From JAYEKL01 sp034660995 (GTDB taxonomy: Bacteria > Patescibacteriota > Minisyncoccia > JAHIHE01 > JAGLIN01), in assembly GCA_034660995.1 (NCBI GenBank), contig JAYEKL010000063.1, forward strand, positions 1 to 52,142: a stretch of 52,142 bases of DNA. Reading direction: 5' to 3'. Made by a program: the position numbers and the translations under genes. Within the stretch, counting starts at the first letter, position 1; each line of letters starts with the position of its first letter. Below, piece after piece: positions 33,975 through 43,100 of this stretch. The notes beneath the pieces are model-generated. The model worked only from the letters and a program-made list of their open reading frames with translations. It did not search any database and was not told the origin of the DNA.

Positions 33975-34634
33975 ATGAGCGAAATAATTATAGTTAAATT
34001 ATTGTTTGTCATTGGTCCTATTATGCTTATTACCATGGTAGTGTTTTTAGCTGGAGTATGGCGCAATAAAAAAGCAAACTATTATAAAGAATTGATGATA
34101 AATAATATAATTTGTACGACAAACTTTGAAAAAAACAAATATGGAAATTTAAAAGGCATTTATAATAATAAGAAAATATTAATAAAGTTTTATTTATTTG
34201 ATATATATGCTATGCCAGAAAATTCATTTACAATAAATATTGAAACTAATTTTTATGATGCGTCAAAACAAGCATTTGTTCCTAAAACATATTTTATTTT
34301 AAAGCAAAAAGAGTCATTTTTTAATTTGAAGAAAAAATCAAATGTAAATTCTAATGATTTTGAAAATAGTTTTAATGTGAATAATAAGTATAATTTATCA
34401 TTTGATAATAAAATTAAACAAAAATTAGAAATTCTTTTAAAAAACAAATATTTTAACGCTTATACAAAATTAAAAGTTCAATCACCATCTAAAAGTCATG
34501 TTCAAAATAGAGGAAAAGTTGTTTTTGAAAAAATAAACAGTAAAATCAGTAAAAATTCTGATTCTCTTAAAATGGCTATGGATATTGTGGTTGATATAGC
34601 GAAACAGATGGACGAGATGAAAATGGGGAGGTGA
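33975..34634 (+). CDS. Hypothetical single-TM protein
   Basis: 219 residues. One N-terminal TM helix (about 7-28: 'LLFVIGPIMLITMVVFLAGV'), then a cytoplasmic or extracellular strand-rich part ('NNIICTTNFEKNKYGNLKGI', 'KTYFILKQKESFFNL') and a Lys/Asn-rich C-terminus. The overall look resembles DUF3137-type proteins, but I cannot assign it. Starts 4 bp after the glyS remnant. Confidence 0.6.
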   Translation: MSEIIIVKLLFVIGPIMLITMVVFLAGVWRNKKANYYKELMINNIICTTNFEKNKYGNLKGIYNNKKILIKFYLFDIYAMPENSFTINIETNFYDASKQAFVPKTYFILKQKESFFNLKKKSNVNSNDFENSFNVNNKYNLSFDNKIKQKLEILLKNKYFNAYTKLKVQSPSKSHVQNRGKVVFEKINSKISKNSDSLKMAMDIVVDIAKQMDEMKMGR

Positions 34635-34653
34635 AAATTAGGATTAAAGTGTT

Positions 34654-34944
34654 TTGAAAACAGACAGAGCATATTATATTTATATCACAACAAACATTAC
34701 TAACAATGTTTTGTATATTGGAATAACTAATAATTTACCAAAAAGAATATACGAACATAAAAACGGTTTGGTAAAAGGTTTTTCTAAAAAATATAAAGTT
34801 AACAAATTAGTATATTATGAGAATACAAACGATGTAAATTCTGCTATTGCGAGAGAAAAGCAATTAAAAAATTGGCATCGGGAGTGGAAAATGAATTTAG
34901 TAGAAGCTAAAAATCCAGGATTTGTCGAGTTATTTATAAGTTGA
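34654..34944 (+). CDS. GIY-YIG nuclease-fold protein
   Basis: 96 residues, the small single-domain type (YhbQ/UPF0213-like). 'YYIYITTNITNNVLYIGITN' provides the GIY-YIG strands, 'NLPKRIYEHKNG' the conserved Arg/His helix, and 'AIAREKQLKNWHREWKMNLV' the C-terminal Glu region. TTG is the likely start: the reading frame has a stop shortly upstream, and the homologous remnant at 32159 begins ATG at the equivalent codon. Function of the family is uncertain; DNA repair roles have been proposed. Confidence 0.88.
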   Translation: MKTDRAYYIYITTNITNNVLYIGITNNLPKRIYEHKNGLVKGFSKKYKVNKLVYYENTNDVNSAIAREKQLKNWHREWKMNLVEAKNPGFVELFIS

Positions 34945-34953
34945 TATGTTATG

Positions 34954-35112
34954 CTTGTCATTCTGAACTTGTTTCAGAATCTATAGTATATTACAGTAAA
35001 TTAACCTACAAATCACAGACTAAGTGTAGCAGTCAAAAGATCCTGAAACCCGCTATCCAGCAGGCACGGCAAGTTCAGAGCCTGTCCTGAATTCAGTTTA
35101 GGGATGACAACT
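34954..35112. repeat. Repeat family B variant, divergent
   Basis: 'TTGTCATTCTGAACTTG' and 'TTTAGGGATGACAACTATG' ends, with inner 'CAGAATCTATAG' and 'AGATCCTGAAACCCG' in inverse orientation. The open frame on the minus strand here is not a gene. Confidence 0.75.
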
Positions 35113-35265
35113 ATGTTTGAGTTGAGCCTAGGTTGTACTATCCAAAGATTGGGGGGAGTAAGAATTGAGGATTTGGTTGTAGTAACAAAAACTGGATGCA
35201 AAAATCTTACAAAATTTCCGAAGTTTTTGGAGATAAAATAGAACAAATAATTTCTACCCGGTTTT
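35113..35265. other. Spacer without a recognised feature
   Basis: A plus-strand frame 'GGSKN*' type remnant is visible around 35150-35240, reading like a gene tail, but nothing can be assigned. Confidence 0.3.
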
Positions 35266-35576
35266 AGCTGATTTTCTTATAATTCCCCTCTAGAGAGGAG
35301 GTTGGGGGCAGGGTAATTCACTCTTGACAAAATAAACCTGTCATTCCGACCGGAGCAAGCGAGGCACGAGCGAGCGGAGTGGAGGAATCTGTAAACACAA
35401 TTATGTTTTGCTTATTTAGCAAATTACATTTTATCCGCTCACAGATCCCTCGGCTCCTATCGTTGCTCGGGATGACAAAAATGAGAAGATTTTAGGAGGA
35501 GTGAATTACCCTGGGGTTGGGGGTGTGTTAAAAAGCTTGTTACACACCCCTTGCCCCTCTCAAGAGGGGAATAATT
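35266..35576. repeat. Interspersed repeat family A, copy 5, split by an inserted element
   Basis: Left part 35266-35308 (through 'GAGAGGAGGTTGGGGG') and right part 35514-35576 ('GGGTTGGGGGTGTGTTAA' onward) together make one family A unit. GGTTGGGGG is present on both sides of the insert. Confidence 0.92.
35309..35513. mobile_element. 205-bp MITE-like element nested in repeat family A
   Basis: Ends are perfect 15-bp inverted repeats: CAGGGTAATTCACTC at 35309 and GAGTGAATTACCCTG ending at 35513. The interior holds a family B-like inverted unit ('TGTCATTCCGACCGG' / 'CTCGGGATGACA'). A 9-bp sequence GGTTGGGGG is duplicated at the insertion point. No coding capacity. Confidence 0.88.
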
Positions 35577-35609
35577 GGTAAAATAAATTTATAATTAATT
35601 TAAAAAACA

Positions 35610-36578
35610 ATGACAAAGAAAACAAACACAATGACAGTTAAACAAATTTATGATCTGGCGGTTAAGATGGGCGTTAAAACGGATTTTAGATCTAAGGAGG
35701 ATATGGAAGATCTTCTAAAAAGAGAAAAAGATAGTTATAATAATCTTAAGAAGGAAGAGAAAAAAGATTATAATATGGAAAGATTGGTAAATCCATATTT
35801 GGATTCTGGTATTCTTAATTTAAGTTCAGACAAACCAGTTAAAAGAATATTATCTGGAATAGATATGGATGAGGCAGAAATATTACTAGCGGATAGGCTT
35901 GGTAATATTGACCTTGCTTTAGGACATCATCCTCTTGGCAAGAACCTTGCGAATTTAGATTCAGTAATGCATCTCCAAGCAGATCTTCTTAGCCAATATG
36001 GTGTTCCGATAAATATTGCTGAAGGACTTTTGAAAGAAAGGATTTCAGAAGTTAGCAGGGGAGTTTCCCCGATAAATCACAATAAGCCCGTTGATATGGC
36101 TAGGATTTTAAAAATTAACTTAATGAACACTCATACTCCTTGTGATAATATGGTTGCAAAATTTTTGGACGATAAAATTAAAGGGGCAAAAATAAAGTAT
36201 GTATCTGATTTGCTTAAATTATTAAAATCAATTCCTGAATATAATATTGCTATAAAAAATGGAGCTGGACCACGCCTTTTTTCTGGAAGCGAAGATAATC
36301 GGGTTGGTAAAATTGCTTTAACTGAAATTACTGGAGGCACTTCGGGGTCAGCAAAAATTTATGAAAAAATGGCTCAGGCTGGAATTGGAACAATTATTGG
36401 AATGCATATGTCCGAAGAACATAAAAAAGAAGCAGAAAAAGCTCATATAAATGTTGTAATTGCTGGTCATATTTCTAGTGATTCTATTGGAATGAATTTA
36501 TTTTTAGATGAATTAGAAAAGAACGGTATTAAAGTTATTCCTTGTTCAGGATTAATTAGGGTTAAAAGATTTAAATAA
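35610..36578 (+). CDS. NIF3/DUF34-like protein
   Basis: 322 residues. The C-terminal 'NVVIAGHISSDSIGMNLFLD' and the 'LALGHHPLGKN' block match NIF3-family metal-binding motifs (His/His and His/Glu-Asp sets), and 'HTPCDNMVAKFLDD' corresponds to the family's 'HTnlD.....N..L'. Residues about 1-85 are a helical, charged N-terminal region not usual in the short members. The family (GTP cyclohydrolase 1 type 2-like annotation) has no firmly settled function. Followed after 7 bp by the M3 peptidase, so the two are probably co-transcribed. Confidence 0.75.
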   Translation: MTKKTNTMTVKQIYDLAVKMGVKTDFRSKEDMEDLLKREKDSYNNLKKEEKKDYNMERLVNPYLDSGILNLSSDKPVKRILSGIDMDEAEILLADRLGNIDLALGHHPLGKNLANLDSVMHLQADLLSQYGVPINIAEGLLKERISEVSRGVSPINHNKPVDMARILKINLMNTHTPCDNMVAKFLDDKIKGAKIKYVSDLLKLLKSIPEYNIAIKNGAGPRLFSGSEDNRVGKIALTEITGGTSGSAKIYEKMAQAGIGTIIGMHMSEEHKKEAEKAHINVVIAGHISSDSIGMNLFLDELEKNGIKVIPCSGLIRVKRFK

Positions 36579-36585
36579 TATACAA

Positions 36586-38394
36586 ATGAAAAAACTAAAA
36601 ATTAAACAAACTACTTGGAATCTAAAGCCATTATTTAAAAGTGATAATGATCCTCAAATCAAAAAGCGGAGAAAAATTGTTGATAGTGAGAGTTATAAGT
36701 TCATAAATAAATGGAAAAATAGGAACGATTATCTAAAAGATCCAAAAATTTTAAAGCAAGCTTTAGACGAATATGAAAAGTGGCTATATCAATATGGCGC
36801 AATGGGTGATGAAGAGGTATATTTTGCTTTACGCTATTATCAAGAACAAAATAATCCAAAATTAAAAGCTGGACTTAGTATCGCGCAAGATCTAGGAAGT
36901 AAAATCTCAAATGATATCCGGTTCTTTATGTTGGGAATTGCAAGAATTCCGAGTAAGAAACAGAATAAATTTTTAGAATACGAAGGGTTGAAAGACTATA
37001 AGCATCTTCTTGAAAAAATATTTAGTGAATCTGAATACTTGTTAAGTGAAGAAGCAGAAAAGATCTTAAATTTAAAATCAGGACCTGCTTATACAAATTG
37101 GGTTAATATGACCGAAGGGATCTTATCAAAGGAAACTAGGAAAATATTTGATGAAAATGGCAAAAGAAAAAATAAGAATTTTTCAGAAATATTAAGCTTA
37201 ACAACTAATAAAAAAAAGAATGTGCGTGATGAAGCGGCGAAAGCGTTAAATGATATATTCTGTAAAAACGGTGATGTTATTGAAGCTGAAATGAATTCTA
37301 TAATGGCTGATAAAAAAATAGATGATGAATTGAGAGGTTTTTCTAGGCCAGATTCAGCTATGCATCTTAGTGATGATGTTGATAGTAAAATAGTTGACAA
37401 TCTTGTTTCTGTTTCTGCTAAAAGATTTGATATCTCAAAAAGATATTATCGCTTAAAGGCCAAATTGTTCAAGGTTAAAAAACTTCAATATCACGATTGT
37501 AATGTTGAATATGGAAACGCAATAAAGAAATATTCATATAGAGAAGCAGTCAACATTGTGTTTGATGTTTTTTCTAAAACCGATCAGGAATTTGCTAACA
37601 TTTTTCAAAAATTTATTGAAAATGGTCAGGTAGATGTTTATCCAAGAAAAGGAAAAGGCGGAGGAGGTTTTTGTTTTCATCATTTAATGTCTCAGCCTAC
37701 TTTTATATTGTTAAATTATACCGGAGAATTAACAGATGTATTTACTTTGGCGCATGAATCAGGACATGGAATAAATAATGAATTAATGAAGAAACAGAAT
37801 AACGCTCTAAATTTTGGCGGTCCTCTTTTTACGGCAGAAATTTCAAGCAAGCTGATGGAAGCTATTTTGTTTGAAGAAATATTGAATGAAGAAGATGAAG
37901 AATTGCGTTTAGCCGCAATGATGATGAAGCTAAACGATCAGATCAGGCATGTCTTTGTGTCAGCAGCTAAAAACAGATTTGAATCTGAATTGCATTATAA
38001 ATTTAGGGATAAAGGATATTTAGCAAAAGAAGAAATAGGTCAACTACATAAAAAGCATGCAATGGAATATATGGGAAATTATGTTAAACAAACACCAGGT
38101 TCAGAAAACTGGTGGATGCACATTTCTCATTTAAGAGTATTCTTTTATAACTATCAATATAGTTCTGGTATTTTAATAGCAGAAACGTTAAAAAGTCGTC
38201 TTAAAAAAGATCCAAATTTTATTAAACAAATAAAGGAATTTTTATCTACTGGTTCTGCATTTTCTCCTAGCTACATATTTAAAAATATGGGAATAAACAT
38301 TGAGAATAAAAATTTTTGGAATAAGGGGATCAATGAAATTGAGGAATTGCTTGATAGGACAGAAAAATTAGCAAAAAAAATAGGAAAAATATAA
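36586..38394 (+). CDS. M3-family oligoendopeptidase (PepF-like)
   Basis: 602 residues. The zinc site 'FTLAHESGHGINNEL' (HESGH, about 389-393) with the downstream Glu in 'FTAEISSKLMEAILFEE' defines M3 metallopeptidases (gluzincins). 'GGGFCFHHLMSQPTFILLNY' precedes it as in oligoendopeptidase F. It degrades cytoplasmic peptides, which a fermentative parasite or scavenger would need. No signal peptide. Start ATG 7 bp after the NIF3-like stop. Confidence 0.92.
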   Translation: MKKLKIKQTTWNLKPLFKSDNDPQIKKRRKIVDSESYKFINKWKNRNDYLKDPKILKQALDEYEKWLYQYGAMGDEEVYFALRYYQEQNNPKLKAGLSIAQDLGSKISNDIRFFMLGIARIPSKKQNKFLEYEGLKDYKHLLEKIFSESEYLLSEEAEKILNLKSGPAYTNWVNMTEGILSKETRKIFDENGKRKNKNFSEILSLTTNKKKNVRDEAAKALNDIFCKNGDVIEAEMNSIMADKKIDDELRGFSRPDSAMHLSDDVDSKIVDNLVSVSAKRFDISKRYYRLKAKLFKVKKLQYHDCNVEYGNAIKKYSYREAVNIVFDVFSKTDQEFANIFQKFIENGQVDVYPRKGKGGGGFCFHHLMSQPTFILLNYTGELTDVFTLAHESGHGINNELMKKQNNALNFGGPLFTAEISSKLMEAILFEEILNEEDEELRLAAMMMKLNDQIRHVFVSAAKNRFESELHYKFRDKGYLAKEEIGQLHKKHAMEYMGNYVKQTPGSENWWMHISHLRVFFYNYQYSSGILIAETLKSRLKKDPNFIKQIKEFLSTGSAFSPSYIFKNMGINIENKNFWNKGINEIEELLDRTEKLAKKIGKI

Positions 38395-38433
38395 TTGTCA
38401 TATAAATGTTTTTAATATGTTAATAAATTTATT

Positions 38434-39480
38434 ATGAATATCCCAGAAATGCCAACAAAAATGCCAACAAACGAGATTTTCAACAAAGAGCTTAATGAGC
38501 GTGTTGGTATAGGCGAAAGAATAAGTTTAGAATTGAGGGATGTACCTGAAATAGATTATGAAAACTTTGATTCTATAAAAGATGAGATGATTCAAAAGAT
38601 TGGAATTGAAAATGAGGAAGATTTTGTGTTGCTTGAATCAATGATGGGATTGAGACTGAATATAAGTAGAAATATTGAAAGAGTTAAGATGATTAATGGC
38701 AATAATAAAGATAAAGATATTTTTAGGAACTATGCGATAGAAGATGCGGAGTGGATGGATTTAATTGCAGAACATATTACATCTATTAACAACGATTCAA
38801 GTTTAAAGAAAAAAGAGAAACTGGATAAAATTCACTTATTTTGGAAAGATTTAGAAAGAGCGTATAAGGATTTTGAAATATATTATAAGGATTTTACTGC
38901 CTCGTTAAAAGAAGATAATCTTGATTTTGATTGCAAAAAAAATGGAATATTGGGTCAAGTGGCAGCTGAAGATCTGGTGAATGGTATAAACGAAATTTCT
39001 GAAGAACTAAATATAAAAGAAATTAGCATAAGATCGTCAACTTCTAAAGAAGATGTTGATGAAAAAATTGATTTTTATGTTAGCATTGAATATCTTAATG
39101 GTTTAACCAATACAATGCCATGTCAGGTTAAAGCGCATAAAAATACGTCTTATACTGGAAGATTTATACTTGATAATCTGATAACCAAGGTTACAAAGAT
39201 ATCTAATGACGAGTTGAAATTATCGCGCGATATAAAAGTTCCCTCTGCTGCCGAAGAGCAAATAATTAAGGATTTAGAAATATTTAAGGAGAGGGCTTTA
39301 ACAGAACATAAAGAAGGTTTATTTATTATAATTCCATATGGAAAGGCGGTTTATAGAAAAACAAAGAGAAAGGTGGAAGAAGTAGATCTGTTAGGGGAAA
39401 ATGGTCAAGCTCACGAACGTTTAAAAGAAGCGTTTGTGTCACAATTAAAAGAAAGAAAGGTTTTAGATCTTAAGATTTAG
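38434..39480 (+). CDS. Hypothetical protein, function unknown
   Basis: 348 residues, soluble, rich in Lys/Glu/Asp, largely helical up to about 190, then a strand-rich part ('IDFYVSIEYLNGLTNTMPCQ', 'EGLFIIIPYGKAVYRKTKRK'). No signal peptide or TM. Nothing recognised. Begins 39 bp after the M3 peptidase on the same strand, so it may be the third gene of that unit. Confidence 0.65.
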   Translation: MNIPEMPTKMPTNEIFNKELNERVGIGERISLELRDVPEIDYENFDSIKDEMIQKIGIENEEDFVLLESMMGLRLNISRNIERVKMINGNNKDKDIFRNYAIEDAEWMDLIAEHITSINNDSSLKKKEKLDKIHLFWKDLERAYKDFEIYYKDFTASLKEDNLDFDCKKNGILGQVAAEDLVNGINEISEELNIKEISIRSSTSKEDVDEKIDFYVSIEYLNGLTNTMPCQVKAHKNTSYTGRFILDNLITKVTKISNDELKLSRDIKVPSAAEEQIIKDLEIFKERALTEHKEGLFIIIPYGKAVYRKTKRKVEEVDLLGENGQAHERLKEAFVSQLKERKVLDLKI

Positions 39481-39515
39481 CGCGCAAGTTTTAAATTTAA
39501 GACAGTGTGAAAATA

Positions 39516-39543
39516 TTGACAAGATTGGCTAGTGTGATAAAAT
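39516..39543 (+). promoter_or_regulatory. Promoter of the small Cys/His protein
   Basis: TTGACA (39516-39521), 16-bp spacer, TAAAAT (39538-39543), then GGAGGTG 5 bp before ATG 39572. Confidence 0.75.
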
Positions 39544-39571
39544 ATTAATCTCAACCAAAGTGGAGGTGAAA

Positions 39572-39754
39572 ATGAAAAAAAATGATGATGTACTAGAGCT
39601 TAATTGTTCGCAAGCGTTAGAAATTATTGAAGAAATCGGTGAAGGGCGTGTTGTAATGCATCCTTTAAGTTTTAGTGCGTTGAACAACCATATAAGTGGC
39701 TGTTCAGAATGCGCCAAAAGATTAATCGAAGCCACAAAAAAACAGAGAGAATAA
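39572..39754 (+). CDS. Small protein with zf-HC2-like Cys/His motif
   Basis: 60 residues. 'LNNHISGCSECAKRLIEATK' carries the H-x3-C-x2-C pattern of the anti-sigma zinc-finger (zf-HC2) family, here without a following TM helix. An anti-sigma or other zinc-binding role is only a guess. It has one of the best expression signals in the window: consensus-like promoter, GGAGGTG Shine-Dalgarno and an immediate terminator, so it is monocistronic. Upstream GTG codons in frame are inside the Shine-Dalgarno. Confidence 0.75.
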   Translation: MKKNDDVLELNCSQALEIIEEIGEGRVVMHPLSFSALNNHISGCSECAKRLIEATKKQRE

Positions 39755-39768
39755 CTCTCTGTCTTATT
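39742..39768 (+). terminator. Terminator overlapping the stop codon of the small Cys/His gene
   Basis: ACAGAGAG - AATAA - CTCTCTGT then CTTATTTTT. The stop codon TAA lies in the loop. Confidence 0.85.
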
Positions 39769-39784
39769 TTTATCTGTTTAGGAT

Positions 39785-40145
39785 AACAGTTATATGTGGT
39801 TGTCATTTCGAACGGAGAGAGAAATCTATAAACTATACTATGCCAGAAACGAGGAAGGTTTAAGTGAAACTTGTTTAATTCATAGATCTCTCCATTTCGC
39901 TATCGCTCCAGTCGAGATGACAAGTTTGTTTTATTCTTATTCCAAACATAGTTGTCATTTCGAATCCCGATAGGGTGAGAAATCTGTAAGCGGATAAAAT
40001 GGTTTGTTAGGAATAAATTAACTTGAAAACAGAGGTATAGTGTGCTTACAGATCTCTCCATTCCGCTATCGCTTCAGTCGAGATGACATCTACGCGTTCC
40101 TTCAAGATACGCTATCACTCCAGTTGAGATGACATCTACGCACTC
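39785..40145. repeat. Repeat family B, multi-unit block before leuS
   Basis: Two complete units (about 39797-39925 and 39950-40095) plus a partial third, with 'TTGTCATTTCGAACGGAG', 'AGATCTCTCCATTTCGCTAT' and 'CCAGTCGAGATGACA'. It ends with a family E 'CTCCTAACTTCTAACCTTC' tail at the leuS stop. Not coding. Confidence 0.88.
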
Positions 40146-40165
40146 CTAACTTCTAACCTTCTAAT

Positions 40166-43100
40166 TCAAACTACCACATTAATTAATCTTCCTTTTACGA
40201 ATATAATTTTTTTAATTTCTTTTTCCTCAATCCATTTTTTTAATTTTTCACTTTCAAGAGCGATTTTTTTTGCTTCCTTCTCTGAAATATCTGCTGGGAC
40301 TTTAATTTGGTCGCGGAGTTTTCCGTTGACTTGAATTACGAGCTGAATTTCACTATTTTTGGTAAGCTCAGGATCAAATTCTGGCCAAGATTGCAGATGA
40401 ATACTTTCTTTTTCTCCAGATAATTTCCATAGTTCTTCTGTAATATGCGGAGCAAAGGGGGAGAGGAGAATTAAAAATATTGGATATTGGATATTGGATA
40501 TTGTTTTTTGTTTTTCCATTCCATTTGCAAGAATCATCAATGAACTAATTGCTGTGTTGAATTTTAAATTTTCTATATCTTCAGTAACTTTTTTTATTGT
40601 TTGATGTAATAATTGTTCTATATTTTTATCTTGTAGGGGCGCAAGATTTTGCGCTCTCTCATTGTTTGTAGCAACAAGTAGGGACGCAAAATTTTGCGTT
40701 CTCGTTTTATCGGGGAACACAAGATTTTGTGTTCCTACTTTGCTTTGCATTCCCCAAACTCTTTCTAGAAATCTGTTCATTCCAATTAAACTATGTGTGT
40801 TCCATGGAATTGCATCGCCATATGGACCCATAAACATCTCATAGAGTCTAATTGTGTCTGCTCCATATTCTTTGATAACTTCATCGGGATTTACGACGTT
40901 ACCGCGCGATTTGCTCATTTTTTGTCCATCTTCGGAAAGTATCATTCCATGCGATCTCCTTTTTATGTATGGCTCAGCGGTATTCACATATTTTAGATCA
41001 AATAAAAACTTGTGCCAAAAACGAGAATAAAGAAGATGCAAAGTTGTATGTTCCATTCCGCCGTTATATAGATCAATAGGCATCCAGTGTTTTAATTTTT
41101 TAGACGAAGCAAATTCTTTATTATTTTTAGAATCTATATATCGCAAAAAATACCAGCTTGATCCAGCCCAATTTGGCATTGTATCAGTTTCTCTTTTTGC
41201 GCTATTACCACATTTTGGACATTTCACATTTACCCATTTATCAATTTTTGCAAGAGGGGATTCACCCGTATCCGTCGGTTCGTAATTTTTTACTTCTGGT
41301 AATTCAAGCGGCAAGTCTTTTTTAGATAATGAGATATTTTCAGTTATATTTATTTTTTCAAATTCCCAGCCAACAAGTCCGTTTTTTTGAATTCTATCAA
41401 CGTAATCTTTTGTAAAACTGTAAGTTTTTTTCAAGTCATCTAATTTATTTATTTTGATTTCCGGAATAATATTTTTTATTAAATCTTTTTTTTCAAACAG
41501 CTCTTCCAGATTTTTGAAATTATAAACTGTCTTTATTTTTACAATTTCAAAATCATCCGTGTTTTTATTATTTATCTTTATCAGATCACCAATTTTTATG
41601 TCTCCGAAATATCTTTCTTTTTCTTCAGGATTTAAAGCTCTGGTTTCTACGGTTTTTCTGTCTGCGATGATTTGATTCCAAACATTATCATCTCTAAAAT
41701 TAAGCTCCATCTTAATTTTAAATCTCCTTGAACCACATTCTTTACACTTCACAATCGGAATCGGTTCGCCCCAATAATGCTGTCTCGAAAAAACCCAATC
41801 TCTTAATTTATAATTTACCGCCTTTTTGCCGAGTTTATTTTTTTCCAGCCATTCGGTTATTTCTTTTTTAAATTCAGCTGTTGTAAGTCCATTAAATTGT
41901 TCTGAATTTATGGCAATTCCGTCTTCTGATAAAAATTTTTCCCCATTTTGAAAAATATCCCAATGAATTTCTAATTCCGACAAATTTATAAAATCCTTTA
42001 CCTTTTCTTTTTCTAGCCAAATGCCATTATGGTTTTTTACCTCCTCTTTTTTTGGTTCTATAAAACTGTTGTCTAATAATTCTATGTAAATACAATTTCT
42101 TTTCAAATCGCAACGATTAACATCTTTATGCGCCGCAAAAAAACGACTGTAAATTGTATTTCCAATTCTTTTAACAACACGCATATTTTGATAACCGGAT
42201 TCTTCTTTTGCTTCTCTAAGAGCTGCTTCTTCAGCACTTTCTCCTTTTTCAATGCCACCGACTACAAAAGTTTTCCAATCATTTTTACTTTTACTCCAGT
42301 CTAAGCAAAAATATTCATCTTTTTCCCAGTGTTTAATAATTACATCCACAACTTCTCTTTTTGTATTTTTTTTGTCTTTCCTGATTTTATTTTTACCCTC
42401 ACCAATAAATAATGGCGCTATAACTTGTCTTATCTCCAACCCAAATTTTTTCGCAAACTCAAAATCCCTTTCATCATGCGCCGGCACCGCCATAATCGCG
42501 CCCGTGCCATAAGAAGCCAAAACATAATCCGCGATCCAAATTGGAATTTCTTCGTTATTAATCGGATTTATCGCTTTAATCCCTTTCAATTCAACCCCCG
42601 TTTTTTCTTTTGCCAAATCAGTCCTGTCTAAATCAGATTTTTGCTTAGCTTTTTCAATATATTTTTTCACTTCTTCCAAATTCAAAATTCTAGATTCCAA
42701 ATTCTTTATCAAATTATGTTCAGGAGACAAAACCATATAAGTACATCCAAATAAAGTATCGGGTCTGGTGGTGAAAACTTCAATAAATTTTGAATTTTGA
42801 ATTTGTAATTTTGAATTTATTTGTAATTTGGAATTTGTAATTTGGAATTTAATAGTCGCTCCTTCCGATTTACCAATCCAGTTAATCTGCTGTGTTTTAA
42901 TTTTATCTAAATAGTCAACTGTTTCTAGGTCTTTAATCAATCTGTTTGCGTATTTTGTTATTCTAAGCATCCATTGTTTCATAGTCTTCTTTTCTGTTGG
43001 CGCGCCGCATCTTTCGCAAGCATCATTGACAACTTCTTCGTTTGCTAATCCTATTTTACAGTCGGGACACCAATTGATTGACATTTCCGCTTCATAAGCC

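Noticed and set aside
39785..40145. Family B block as a possible CRISPR array
   Set aside because: Units are inverted relative to each other and about 125 bp long, and no cas gene is present.
42252..42512. Plus-strand open frame opposite the Nudix part of leuS
   Set aside because: The opposite frame has a complete Nudix box, and this frame shows no family feature.
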